Positions 50,281 through 59,188 of a stretch of 64,000 nucleotides of DNA are shown here, in pieces (positions within the stretch are counted from its first letter, which is position 1; each line of letters begins with the position of its first letter). The DNA is from Thalassotalea hakodatensis (GTDB taxonomy: Bacteria; Pseudomonadota; Gammaproteobacteria; Enterobacterales; Alteromonadaceae). The stretch is from the NCBI RefSeq assembly GCF_030295995.1, contig NZ_AP027365.1, positions 2,388,066 to 2,452,065 of the forward strand, read 5' to 3'. The position numbers and the translations under genes are program-made. The notes under the pieces are model-generated. The model was not told the DNA's origin, did not search any database, and saw only the letters and a program-made list of their open reading frames with translations.

Positions 50281-50656
50281 TCGCATTATTTGACGTGGTT
50301 AGATGTTTGCAACGGCGTGTTAATGCCGATTCACGGTACTGTACCCCTACAACTAAATTAAGCTTACTAGAGCGTGTTGATCTTTCATGTTTACTTTTGC
50401 CGCAATTTGTTTGGTATTTATACAAGGCAACACTTGCGCTGTGTAGTTATTCTACTCCAGTCAAGCGTTAACACAGTAGAAATGCCAAACAGATACAGCC
50501 CAAAGGGTTCAACTAAACAGCAAAGATCAACACGCTCTAGCTATTATTTTACGCTTTATCAAAAAATGAAGTCGTTGTTCAGCATTATCAAGAGTCAAAG
50601 CAAGCCGTTAAAAAGTTCCATTTCTTTCATGGCTTATCATGAATCATTGATAACAA
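50281..50656. other. Intergenic region with a miniature element
   Basis: The 376-bp gap contains the perfect-ended element at 50367-50540. No gene is visible: a plus-strand frame across it consists largely of the element. Confidence 0.65.
50367..50540. mobile_element. 174-bp miniature inverted-repeat transposable element
   Basis: The terminal repeats CTAGAGCGTGTTGATCTTT and AAAGATCAACACGCTCTAG are perfect over 19 bp. If the outer CTA/TAG is flank, TA borders both sides. Internal blocks (GTTTA near the left end, ACAAGGCAACA, TAGTTATTCTA, CCCAAAGGGTTCAA) follow the same order as in the 32441-32616 element and the ends of the IS4-family IS, which suggests a non-autonomous derivative. It carries no gene. 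Confidence 0.85.
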
Positions 50657-50947
50657 CTACAAATAATACATGACAATATTTATTCCGAGATAAAACCCAC
50701 CAATTAAATTTATTATTTTGTCGCTAGTTAATAATGACTTTTCATCGTTGAATCTAATTGACGCTTTATAATTACCAAGCAAATAAAACAATACGGAAAG
50801 AATCATAACAAATGGCAACAAAATAGCGTAAAAGGGTGCAATATATTTGAATATGGGAAACTCAAATCCCCCTAAAAGTGTTGCTCCTTGAAAACACGGC
50901 AACATAAAGACACCGAACATTTTCAATTTGTAATGTATATCTTCCAT
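50657..50947 (-). CDS. Small membrane protein, unknown function
   Basis: This 96-aa protein has three or four hydrophobic stretches (about 9-27, 30-60, 75-96), so it is probably an inner-membrane protein. No family is recognised. It belongs to a run of small minus-strand genes in a cluster that looks like integron cassettes, although no clear attC site flanks it. Base composition is AT-rich like its neighbours. Confidence 0.55.
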   Translation of the reverse strand: MEDIHYKLKMFGVFMLPCFQGATLLGGFEFPIFKYIAPFYAILLPFVMILSVLFYLLGNYKASIRFNDEKSLLTSDKIINLIGGFYLGINIVMYYL

Positions 50948-51094
50948 GTTTTATCTCTATCGACAAACTACCATAAATTAAATATTGTTGAGATTTGCTC
51001 TGGCTCTTTTATATAGATAAACGATACTTCATTCGCTTCTCTCAAATAAATCCCGTTTCATTCGTGCACATTAGTTATTATGCCCTCGTACAGT

Positions 51095-51697
51095 TTAACA
51101 TTGCTTTACTTGCATTTTGTAGGCCGAAATATTCACATCGAAAACCTTGCCAAGCGGCATTAACATCGCTTGTAATCCGAAGATAACTGGTTCATTTATT
51201 GAGCATTCAAGCGTAGTTTTAACAATCATTTCTGTCTTAGGCATAACAGGCGACTCATCTTTGTGATAAAAAAATATGTCTTCATCGTGCACATTTCTAC
51301 CGGTTTGAATAACGCCTTCTTTAAGTAATTTCTGGTTTAACTCTGAGAGTTGGCTATTCAATTGGTCAGCTGAATTTTTGGTCATTTGACTGTGAAGGTG
51401 AATTGAAACGACTTTATAGTTTTCAACACTAACTTTTAACGTTGTCTTGGCTTTTTTATTAGAAGAAGAACGACATATCCAAAAACTCGCACCTAAATAT
51501 TCTTTAGTACTGCAATTAAAGCTCCCTTTTACCAGCGCTTCTAGTTCCTCAACAGAAGAATTAAGTGTCAGCCCACTTATCTCAAAAGACTCGATATTAT
51601 CTCTTATAAAAATATCCGATGCGAAGGTTTGCATTGAAATACAGGTTAAAGTGGTAAATAGTGCACGATATATATATTTAAGGTGTTTTTTCAACAT
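51095..51697 (-). CDS. Probable secreted protein in a cassette-like unit
   Basis: This 200-aa protein has an N-terminal signal-like segment (after KKHLKYIY, hydrophobic to about residue 27, ASD). The mature part has six cysteines and no recognised domain. The start codon lies 26 nt after a candidate core GTTAACC (51717-51723), the same spacing as in the lipoprotein cassette at 61-666. The leader also resembles that cassette (ACCA-TTTGG-GA). A cassette origin is likely. Confidence 0.55.
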   Translation of the reverse strand: MLKKHLKYIYRALFTTLTCISMQTFASDIFIRDNIESFEISGLTLNSSVEELEALVKGSFNCSTKEYLGASFWICRSSSNKKAKTTLKVSVENYKVVSIHLHSQMTKNSADQLNSQLSELNQKLLKEGVIQTGRNVHDEDIFFYHKDESPVMPKTEMIVKTTLECSINEPVIFGLQAMLMPLGKVFDVNISAYKMQVKQC

Positions 51698-51716
51698 GGC
51701 TTCGTTTCTCCAAAGT

Positions 51717-51838
51717 GGTTAACAATAAAACACTATCAAATGCCTCACTCAAAGGCAGGTATTAGCTTACAAAAATGCAAAACGAACTGACACCGAAGAA
51801 GTTATTAATAATTCCTCTTCTGTTATGGCTCGTTAGCT
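51717..51838 (-). other. attC-like site (122 bp) after the small lipoprotein gene
   Basis: The minus strand reads R'' AGCTAAC (51832-51838), 6 nt after the lipoprotein stop codon, and R' GTTAACC (51717-51723). R'' is complementary at 6 of 7 positions to the core at the 5' end of the same cassette (GTTAGCA, 52103-52109). Internal pairing is modest (GAAGAGG/CTTCTTC and GCCT/AGGC hairpins). The length resembles long Vibrio-type repeats. Less certain than the next site. Confidence 0.5.
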
Positions 51839-51841
51839 GTA

Positions 51842-52087
51842 CTATGCTTGGCAATCAACTATTTTTCTTATTTCTACTTGTTTACCGCTGCTATCTGTTT
51901 CAACAGATTTAATACGATACCTATTGATAATTACTTTCTTGCCAGATTCATTTACACCATTAAATTTAATGCAATAATCTGATGTTTCTTTATCGAGTTG
52001 AGCAAACAGAGGTGTAACTTGAGTAGAGCAACCTGTTAACGTGATTGTTATTAAGAGACCTAGCTTGTGGATAATACTTAATTTCAT
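51842..52087 (-). CDS. Small cassette-borne lipoprotein, unknown function
   Basis: This 81-aa protein has lipobox TLTGC (Cys20) after a short signal, followed by a small polar domain ending in CQA. I start at ATG 52087 because AAGGA lies 6 nt upstream; a longer frame would add a non-signal N-terminus. The ATG is 22 nt after the core GTTAGCA, and the stop is followed within 6 nt by another core-like site. This compact layout is typical of integron gene cassettes. Function unknown. Confidence 0.6.
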   Translation of the reverse strand: MKLSIIHKLGLLITITLTGCSTQVTPLFAQLDKETSDYCIKFNGVNESGKKVIINRYRIKSVETDSSGKQVEIRKIVDCQA

Positions 52088-52102
52088 TACATGTCCTTGT
52101 AC

Positions 52103-52205
52103 TGCTAACGCCACGTTTAGTGACACAAAATAGCTAGCTAAAATTTTCAGTGAAGCGAACACAGCTAGCTATTTTATGTTCGATTACTCTAACACCCTGT
52201 TATCT
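52103..52205 (-). other. attC-like site (103 bp) after the DinB-like gene
   Basis: On the minus strand R'' AGATAAC (52199-52205) includes the TAA stop of the DinB-like gene, as in many Vibrio cassettes, and the site ends with GTGGCGTTAGCA (R' core 52103-52109). Two 17-nt arms (52123-52139 and 52163-52179) containing AAAATAGCTAGCT pair completely apart from one G.T wobble, around a 23-nt loop. Terminal TAAC/GTTA pairing is also present. Confidence 0.6.
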
Positions 52206-52742
52206 ACGACTACCCTCTGAAACTATGACAGGTAAATCCATACAGCCGTAATCCACACCAAACTGACTCAACACACAAGTTAATTGGCCTCTATGATGAG
52301 TTTGATGATTAAATAAATGTTGAGTTACGTCTGCAACTGATTTAGATATCAAGTCACCTTCTGTCGTAGAGTAAGTAATGAATTTATCACAATCCTCTTC
52401 TGTTAAATTAACGCAATAGGTATTGATTAACTCATCGACTTGCTGCCTTAAAGGCGCAAGTTCAGTTAATTGATTGTGATAAATATCTTGCGGAAATTTC
52501 GGTGATGGGAATTTATCAAAGTCTTTAAATGTTAACTGCCCTATTTCATTTGACGCTATGCGCCCTAATAAAATTAGATCCCCGAAAAGAATATGATTCC
52601 AATAACTTATAATATTAGGGAAGAAAGAATTGGTTTCGCGCTCAAGAGTATCAACGGGTAAAGCCAAACAAAGATCCATTAATTGCTTATTCATTCGCTC
52701 ATTATAAAGCGACATCATCCTGAAAGTATTTGACAAACTCAA
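52200..52742 (-). CDS. DinB-family protein
   Basis: This 180-aa four-helix protein belongs to the DinB/YfiT-like superfamily. Probable metal-binding histidines lie in YWNHILFGD (about 50) and HLFNHQTHHRGQL (about 140-152). Relatives act as thiol-dependent transferases or have unknown roles. The start is TTG, supported by AGGAG 6 nt upstream. Its stop codon forms part of an attC-like site, and GTTAAGT (52781-52787, minus strand), an exact GTTRRRY core, lies 47 nt ahead of the start. It therefore looks like a cassette gene. Confidence 0.75.
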   Translation of the reverse strand: MSLSNTFRMMSLYNERMNKQLMDLCLALPVDTLERETNSFFPNIISYWNHILFGDLILLGRIASNEIGQLTFKDFDKFPSPKFPQDIYHNQLTELAPLRQQVDELINTYCVNLTEEDCDKFITYSTTEGDLISKSVADVTQHLFNHQTHHRGQLTCVLSQFGVDYGCMDLPVIVSEGSRR

Positions 52743-53217
52743 TTGAAACTCCTGATACCAACTTAATTAAACATTTGGTCACTTAACGAGAGTTAAAAGA
52801 GTTAGAGCCAAGGCATTGATTACAAAGAATGGTCGCTCAAGAGAACGTGCTCCTGTGTTCTCTAATAAGCTAATCCGTGCAGCATCCTTGTTAATAACAT
52901 CAATAACACAGCCTATAAGCCTTTTAAACTCGCCCTTGGGAATTCATTAGCACTTTAATAACGCAATGTCGTTCCCTCAATTTCATAATAACTTAAATAA
53001 CCGATTAATCAATAAGATGCAACACGCTTTGATGAAAGCGAGAATTATTCTCTATTTCTTGTAGAAACCGAAACAATGCGTTGCCTGTGTAGAAATCAAC
53101 AACCATTGTGAACAAAGAAGACCGTGATAATTCGCATATAAGGCTAAAACAATTCACTCTAAGCAAGCGCTAGCATTTTATTTTGTGTTCATGCTACGCT
53201 CAAGTAGATAATTGACG
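52743..53217. other. 475-bp region upstream of the DinB cassette and mgsA
   Basis: Contains the core-like GTTAAGT at 52781-52787 (minus strand) and an AGAGAAC/GTTCTCT hairpin at about 52843-52866, possibly part of a degenerate attC. The rest should hold the mgsA promoter. No gene is recognised, although 52775-52900 read on the plus strand has some coding-like character without a start. Confidence 0.4.
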
Positions 53218-53685
53218 ATGAGAACCGCTATGAATTATATGCAAATTACCGCACCAGCCAAAAAGTCTATTGCCCTAGTTGCACACGATAATATGAAACC
53301 TGAATTGATCCTATGGTGTAATAAGTATAAAGCTAAACTTGCTGAACACACTTTATACGCTACCGGCACCACAGGCTTACATATTGAAAAACAAACGGCA
53401 TTGCCAATACAAAGGCTGATCAGCGGTCCATTAGGCGGCGATCAGCAAATTGGCGCGTTAATTACAGAACAGAAAATCGATATTATGATTTTTTTCTGGG
53501 ACCCACTAGAGGCACAGCCTCATGATCCAGATGTTAAAGCGCTACTTCGTTTGGCTGCTGTATGGAATATCCCCGTAGCTTGTAACCGTTCTACCGCTGA
53601 CTTTCTCATTGAGTCATCGCTATTTGATCACGCTTATGACAAGTCTATTCCTGATTACGAAAAATATATTGCATCAAGAAGTTAA
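53218..53685 (+). CDS. mgsA: Methylglyoxal synthase MgsA
   Basis: This 155-aa enzyme converts dihydroxyacetone phosphate to methylglyoxal and phosphate, bypassing lower glycolysis. Family blocks: ALVAHDNMK near the start, [42 protein letters not shown] with the catalytic Asp, and [12 protein letters not shown]. Start codons at 53212 (TTG), 53218 and 53230 (ATG) are all possible. I give 53218, though 53230 matches E. coli length best. Confidence 0.93.
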   Translation: MRTAMNYMQITAPAKKSIALVAHDNMKPELILWCNKYKAKLAEHTLYATGTTGLHIEKQTALPIQRLISGPLGGDQQIGALITEQKIDIMIFFWDPLEAQPHDPDVKALLRLAAVWNIPVACNRSTADFLIESSLFDHAYDKSIPDYEKYIASRS

Positions 53686-53761
53686 TTCCTCGCATCAACT
53701 AAATAGTTACGTTGATGAAGCTGAAAAATTTGACAAAGTTGATTTTCACTTCTAGAAATAA

Positions 53762-53790
53762 TGCCAAGTGCCGAATTGGTTGGCACTTAT
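53762..53790 (+). other. Hairpin in the comEA leader
   Basis: AAGTGCC and GGCACTT form a 7-bp stem, extendable by CCA/TGG beyond a mismatch, around a 10-nt loop about 30-60 bp before the comEA start. No T-run follows. It may stabilise the mRNA or form a weak attenuator. Confidence 0.35.
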
Positions 53791-53822
53791 TTGGACTTAA
53801 CATTACCATCAAGGATATGATG

Positions 53823-54119
53823 ATGAAAATCAAAACACTCGTAATACTGACGGCATTATTGTCGTTCAACACCATTGCTGACGATATTGTTAGCAAAGAG
53901 CCTACATCAACAAACCAAGCTATCGAGACTAAAGTCGCCTTAAATAATGCTGATGTGCAGCAACTATCAACATTAAAAGGTATAGGTACAAAAAAAGCGC
54001 AAGCGATTATTTTATATCGTGAACAAATTGGTCAATTCTCATCTATAGATGATTTGCTCAATGTGAAAGGCATTGGTAAAAAAATATTGGTTGATAACCA
54101 AGCATACCTAACACTTTAA
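53823..54119 (+). CDS. comEA: ComEA-type helix-hairpin-helix protein
   Basis: This 98-aa exported protein has a signal peptide (cleavage after IADD near 20) and a C-terminal tandem helix-hairpin-helix domain (NNADVQQLSTLKGIGTKKAQ and IDDLLNVKGIGKKIL). Periplasmic ComEA binds incoming DNA and drives its uptake during natural transformation. I start at 53823 because AAGGA lies 7 nt upstream; two other ATGs directly before it are too close to that site. Competence would supply DNA to the integron, which is only an inference. Confidence 0.85.
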   Translation: MKIKTLVILTALLSFNTIADDIVSKEPTSTNQAIETKVALNNADVQQLSTLKGIGTKKAQAIILYREQIGQFSSIDDLLNVKGIGKKILVDNQAYLTL

Positions 54120-54257
54120 TCATGACGGTTTAGGTATTCAAAGCAAGTAGTCATGCTACAGCCATTGTTCGATGATTACTTGCTTTATTTAACCAAACAG
54201 TATGCCTTACTGCCACTTCATTGTTATACTACGACTTTTTAGTCTACCTGTGATTAC

Positions 54258-54737
54258 ATGACTCATTTACCGCTTGAACAATTTAAACATGCTTGGATTT
54301 TTCGTCATCAAAGCATGCCACTTTCAGCAGAGCAACTCGCTCAAATAAAGCCGATGTCAGAAGAAAGGTCAGCAACACTTTGGGATACTTTTATCAGTAA
54401 AAATGCTGTTCACCCTGAACTTTTCACTAAGCATGATTGGCCAACGCAAGAAAAACATTTAACACAACATATACCGTGGGAGTCTCGTTGGGAAAGTGAT
54501 AACCCAAGCTTGCCAGATGAACTATTGCTACATATAAACTGGGAAGAAAATACCACGGTCTATTACTGTTTACATCGTCAATGTATCTTGGAAACTACTT
54601 GGGGATTGTTTAAACAGTGCTGGAAAAATTTTTTATTCTTAGATGATGGCAGCTTGCTGATCGGGAAAAAACGTCAACAAGCTGTACAGTTTAATTCTAA
54701 TGGTACATGTCGCTATGGCGATAAGCCCAAAAACTAA
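54258..54737 (+). CDS. DUF2947-family protein
   Basis: This 159-aa cytoplasmic protein is rich in Trp and His (WIFRHQSMPLS, VHPELFTKHDWP, IPWESRWESDNPSLPDEL, FLFLDDGSLLIGK). It resembles the DUF2947 family of marine gammaproteobacteria, recalled without search. Function unknown. It overlaps the convergent AI-2E transporter gene by 4 bp at the stops. Confidence 0.65.
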   Translation: MTHLPLEQFKHAWIFRHQSMPLSAEQLAQIKPMSEERSATLWDTFISKNAVHPELFTKHDWPTQEKHLTQHIPWESRWESDNPSLPDELLLHINWEENTTVYYCLHRQCILETTWGLFKQCWKNFLFLDDGSLLIGKKRQQAVQFNSNGTCRYGDKPKN

Positions 54738-55795
54738 GCCGTTTTAGCATCAGACTCTTGTACTTCATCACCTGACAATAATACCGCAAGCCACTTTCCT
54801 TCTTTAGTACTTTCAAGGGCAATTTTGATGATCATCGTTAATGGTACCGACAATAACATGCCAACGGTACCCAATAACCAGCCCCAAAATATTAAAGAAA
54901 GAAATACCACTAGCGTAGACAAACCTACGCCTCTTCCTAAATAACGCGGCTCAACGATATTTCCCATCACCGTATTAATCAGCAAATAGCCTAAACCAAT
55001 GAAACCAGCGTACGCAGGGCCTAATTGTAACACGGCTAATGACATGGTAGGTACAGCAGCAATGATAGAGCCAATATTAGGAATATAGTTAAGTAAAAAC
55101 GCTAACACTCCCCAAAGCACAGGGAAATCTAAACCAAACGTCCAAAGCATCAGTGAAACACATACGCCTGTAGCGAGACTCACTAAGGTTTTAATGGCTA
55201 AATAATCATTAACGGAAGTTAAAAATTTACCAATTTGCTTTAAACGCATTTGCGGATCATCAAGGGCTACGTGCAGTTTATGTGGCATTGATGGCGCTTC
55301 AAATAACATAAAAACGACGGTGATAATGATCAAAAATAAATTTGCCATCACATTACCTAAACCGCTGAGCATATCAGCTGCAAGGCTCATAGCAGCTGAA
55401 GGATCAACATGCTCCATGACTAATTCTTTCGACAGAATGACGTTAAATTGCGCGATGTATTCTACTACCCATACCAGCTGCTCATTAAGTTGCTCTCGAT
55501 ATGTAGGCATCTCTTCAGAAAGTTGGGATAGTGAATTCCCCACTAGTCCAGCTAACGATAAAACAATACTAACGAAGATTATTACAACCAAAAGCACCGC
55601 TAGCGGTTTGGGTATTTTGTAACGCTCCATTCGACAGACCAATGGATTACAAATAATGGCGATAAAGGTCGATAATAAAAACGGCACTAAAATAACAGAA
55701 GCAGACTTCAAACCTGCTAACACAACAAATAAAGCCGCGGTAATTAATAAGCCCTTTAGCACGCCAGAGGTTGGTTGAGATATTCCCATAGTCAC
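54734..55795 (-). CDS. AI-2E/PerM-family transporter
   Basis: This 353-aa inner-membrane protein has about eight hydrophobic helices and the family layout: two or three N-terminal helices, a cytoplasmic-type middle region (about 75-150), then a five-helix C-terminal half with LAFLLNYIPNIGSIIAAVP and NIVEPRYLGRGVGLS. Members include TqsA, which exports AI-2, and Na+/H+ antiporters, so the substrate is uncertain. Confidence 0.85.
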   Translation of the reverse strand: MTMGISQPTSGVLKGLLITAALFVVLAGLKSASVILVPFLLSTFIAIICNPLVCRMERYKIPKPLAVLLVVIIFVSIVLSLAGLVGNSLSQLSEEMPTYREQLNEQLVWVVEYIAQFNVILSKELVMEHVDPSAAMSLAADMLSGLGNVMANLFLIIITVVFMLFEAPSMPHKLHVALDDPQMRLKQIGKFLTSVNDYLAIKTLVSLATGVCVSLMLWTFGLDFPVLWGVLAFLLNYIPNIGSIIAAVPTMSLAVLQLGPAYAGFIGLGYLLINTVMGNIVEPRYLGRGVGLSTLVVFLSLIFWGWLLGTVGMLLSVPLTMIIKIALESTKEGKWLAVLLSGDEVQESDAKTA

Positions 55796-55895
55796 TTTTT
55801 CTTATACTTTTGTGTTTGCAATATAACTGATTAAGGTGAAAAAGTATCGCTAATGAATTAAAAAAAGCGATACTTTTTATAGCATTAAAGCAGAG

Positions 55896-58448
55896 CTACA
55901 TTGTTCGTCTGATCAACGTAACACTGGTAAGATTTAGCAGTCGCCAACAACTTAACATGCCAATAGTACCAACAAAAGCAGCACCAGATAAAATACCCAC
56001 CAGCCAATAGCTAAAGTGGAACGTGGGTGTCATCTCAAAAGTTTGTGTTTGTAAAATAAACACACCGATCTCCATACCGACACTTGCCATGAAACCAGCA
56101 ATAGCACCCAACGCAACAAATTCAAATAAGATACTATTACGCAATAATGAACCTTTTGCACCTAAGGTTCTTAATATGGCTAATTCACGCTCTCGCTCTT
56201 CCATACTTGCTTGCACTTGTGCAACCAGTACCAAGCTACCCGCGAGCACCACAAGCACTAAAATCAACTCTATCGCAATGGTTACTTGCTCAATCATCTC
56301 ATTGAGTTGTTTCATAATTGCGTCAAAATCGATCATTGAAATAGTTGGGTATTGAGCAATTAAATTATAAAAGGCATCCTTTTTCTCTGGCGCTACTTTC
56401 CAGGCGGAAATTGATGTTGAAGGAAAGTCAGCAAAAACAGCTTGGTTAAATACCATGATGAAATTCAATTGGCGTGTTTTCCAGTCGACTTCTCGAATGC
56501 TGGTCACAGACACTGTAAAAGTGCGGCCGCCAAGATCAAACGACAACTCGTCACCCAATTTAATTGCTAACCGTTCTGCAACGCCAGATTCAATTGACAC
56601 TTGTGGAGTTATATCTTCAGCTTGCCACCAGCTACCTTCGATGATCTTATTTTGATAAGGCACATCATCTCGCCAGGTTAGCCCGAGTTCACGACCCATA
56701 CCACGGCGACCTTCGCTTTCCTGTTCACCTTCGGTGCTCTCTTCGCTTTGTTTAACCTCTTGCTCTTCATCTTCTCGTTTAACTCTAATCGTTTGTTCAC
56801 CATTGATAGCCGTTAATCGCCCGCGATAAACAGGATAAAAGCCTCGATGAGGAATATCGTATTCTTCAGTAAATGCTTGAAGTGGTGCTATTTGTTCTTC
56901 AGTAATATTGACTAAATACTGATTCGGCGTATCTGCTGGAAATTGTGATTGCCATTCATCGATAATCGATGTTTTCATCACCGTGATTAATAACAATAAT
57001 TTAATCGCTATGGTAAAACTAACAAGTTGCACACTATTTTCATTGGCACGACGTTTTAAATTCGCTAACGCTAAATGCCATGACTTACCCGCTTTTGTAC
57101 CCACACTTCGGCCAGCATTCATCACTAATCGACCAATCGTTAATAAAAGTGCTGATACCAATAAGCCCCCCGCTAATAACGATATACTCATGACAATATC
57201 GCCACTAAACATGAGCAGCAACGCAAACAAGGCGATTAACGGAATAAGCTGATGACTACCAAATTTTGGTAATTTTGTCGCTGAAAAACCACGAATAACC
57301 GATAAAGGCGAGGTTTGAATAAGATCTTTTATCGGGTGAATAGCAAAAGCAACTGCACAAATTAAGCCGGTTACAATCGCTGTTAAAAATGGCACAAACG
57401 TTAAAGGGGTATTATCTAAAGATAAGTAGCTTTCTATTGCATTAGCCCCTAACAGTAGCAAAATATAACCAAGTAACAAACCAACAACAATGCTGATCAC
57501 ACTTAATAATGTCCAGTGTAAACAATATAGGTTTCTCACATGTGACATGGTTGCGCCAAGCGCCCGAAATACAGCGACTACTGATTGATGACGTTGACCA
57601 TAGCGGCGACTCGCTACCGCAACAGCTACCGCCGCAAGTACGATACCCAACATACTTGCTAAAGATAGAAAGCGCTCGGCACTATCTAAGGTTGTTGACA
57701 AGCGATTTTGCGCCCGTTTAGCGTCATACCAGCGCTGTGTATCATTTACCTGCGGCTTTACCCACTCTTCATAATCTTCAATATTGTCTTGTTCACCTGC
57801 AAATAAATAACCATGATAGATACGACTACCGGGTTGTATAAGCTCTGTTGCTGGTAAGTCATCAACATGCATGATAATACTAGGGCCTGCCACTAAAAAG
57901 CGATATGAACGATCGGGCACATTCACTAAAACGCCAGCAATGGTAAGTGGCGCAACACCTATTTCTACCGTATCACCAATTTTAACCCCTAGCCGACTTA
58001 ATAAGCTTCTTTCTACCCAAAGTTCGCCACGCTTCGGGCCACCTACAATTTCTTCCTCGCCGTTAATGGAACGTTTAATGGATAACTCACCTCTTAAAGG
58101 GTAATTTTCGCTCACCGCATCAAGCTCACTGAGTATCATATTATCGCCATGAAAAACCATGGAATCGGTATACACTTTTTTGGCAACAGCTAAATTCAAT
58201 GATTTAGCCTTTTCAATAAATTTATCATCTAAAGGCCTATTTCCGCTAAACACGCGATCAGCAGCAATGGTATTGGTGCTGTTTGCGACAATCGCGTGTT
58301 TTATTTGCCCAGAAAAACCGGTTAGTGAAAACACCGTAGCAACAGCTAACACGATAGCTAAAAAGATTATCGTTAGCTCACCACGTCTTAATTCATGATC
58401 TAATAAACGCAGTGATTGTTTGATCCAAATAGTATTATTTTTTGTCAT
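55896..58448 (-). CDS. ybbP: FtsX-like ABC permease YbbP
   Basis: This 850-aa permease has about ten membrane segments with two large periplasmic domains and FtsX domains at about 265-385 and 725-845. An unusual run of charged residues (EDEEQEVKQSEESTEG, near 575) lies in the second periplasmic part. With YbbA and the thioesterase TesA it forms the conserved ybbAP-tesA locus, thought to act in the envelope on lipid or hydrophobic substrates. It starts 2 bp after the ybbA stop. Confidence 0.88.
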   Translation of the reverse strand: MTKNNTIWIKQSLRLLDHELRRGELTIIFLAIVLAVATVFSLTGFSGQIKHAIVANSTNTIAADRVFSGNRPLDDKFIEKAKSLNLAVAKKVYTDSMVFHGDNMILSELDAVSENYPLRGELSIKRSINGEEEIVGGPKRGELWVERSLLSRLGVKIGDTVEIGVAPLTIAGVLVNVPDRSYRFLVAGPSIIMHVDDLPATELIQPGSRIYHGYLFAGEQDNIEDYEEWVKPQVNDTQRWYDAKRAQNRLSTTLDSAERFLSLASMLGIVLAAVAVAVASRRYGQRHQSVVAVFRALGATMSHVRNLYCLHWTLLSVISIVVGLLLGYILLLLGANAIESYLSLDNTPLTFVPFLTAIVTGLICAVAFAIHPIKDLIQTSPLSVIRGFSATKLPKFGSHQLIPLIALFALLLMFSGDIVMSISLLAGGLLVSALLLTIGRLVMNAGRSVGTKAGKSWHLALANLKRRANENSVQLVSFTIAIKLLLLITVMKTSIIDEWQSQFPADTPNQYLVNITEEQIAPLQAFTEEYDIPHRGFYPVYRGRLTAINGEQTIRVKREDEEQEVKQSEESTEGEQESEGRRGMGRELGLTWRDDVPYQNKIIEGSWWQAEDITPQVSIESGVAERLAIKLGDELSFDLGGRTFTVSVTSIREVDWKTRQLNFIMVFNQAVFADFPSTSISAWKVAPEKKDAFYNLIAQYPTISMIDFDAIMKQLNEMIEQVTIAIELILVLVVLAGSLVLVAQVQASMEERERELAILRTLGAKGSLLRNSILFEFVALGAIAGFMASVGMEIGVFILQTQTFEMTPTFHFSYWLVGILSGAAFVGTIGMLSCWRLLNLTSVTLIRRTM

Positions 58449-58450
58449 TA

Positions 58451-59188
58451 TTAACCCATGTTCGCTACGTTAACTGCCGATCTATCTACAAAATCACTAT
58501 CCGTTTGCGCATCTGTTAAAACACCACTATCCATTTCTACTTGCCGTTGGCAACGTGCAGCTAGCTTAGGATCATGCGTAACAAGCACCAGCGTAGTACC
58601 GGTTTTTTCATTTAATGCAAAAAGTAAATCAGTAACTGTAAGCCCTGTTTTTGTATCAAGGTTACCAGTAGGTTCATCAGCAAATAAAATATCAGGCTCA
58701 GTGATAAAAGCACGAGCAATCGCAACGCGTTGCTGTTCGCCACCTGAGAGTTGGCTAGGATAATGTTCCATTCTATCGCCTAATCCTACTTGTGCTAATA
58801 ACGCTTTACCTCTTTCAACAGCATTTTCTGTATTAGCAAGTTCAGCAGGTAACATCACATTTTCAAGAGCGGTTAAGCTATTAACGAGTAGAAATTGCTG
58901 GAAAATAAAACCAACATGCTGTGCCCTTACCTGGCTACGTTGTTCTTCATTAAGCTGGTGTAACGGGTGGTTTTTAAGATACACTTCTCCTGAGCTTGGT
59001 AAATCTAACCCCGCTAAAATTGATAACAACGTTGTTTTACCTGAACCAGATGAACCAACAATTGCGAGTGTTTCACCTGCATTAACCGTTAATTCGGTTG
59101 GCTGTAAAAGTGATAATGATTTATCTTCTAACTGAACCGATTTGGTCAGCGCATTAACTTTGAGAATTGTTTCGGAATTTACCTGCAT
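58451..59188 (-). CDS. ybbA: ABC transporter ATP-binding protein YbbA
   Basis: This 245-aa ATPase has Walker A GSSGSGKTT (51-59), signature LSGGEQQR and Walker B ILFADEPTGNLD. It is of the LolD type and partners YbbP, encoded immediately downstream. Its ATG overlaps the ATG of the divergent tesA gene in the sequence CATG (59186-59189), so each promoter must lie inside the neighbouring coding region. Confidence 0.9.
   Translation of the reverse strand: MQVNSETILKVNALTKSVQLEDKSLSLLQPTELTVNAGETLAIVGSSGSGKTTLLSILAGLDLPSSGEVYLKNHPLHQLNEEQRSQVRAQHVGFIFQQFLLVNSLTALENVMLPAELANTENAVERGKALLAQVGLGDRMEHYPSQLSGGEQQRVAIARAFITEPDILFADEPTGNLDTKTGLTVTDLLFALNEKTGTTLVLVTHDPKLAARCQRQVEMDSGVLTDAQTDSDFVDRSAVNVANMG

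Noticed and set aside
50374-50673. A 99-codon plus-strand frame after ybaK
   Set aside because: It consists mostly of the miniature element at 50367-50540 and its composition is unlike protein.
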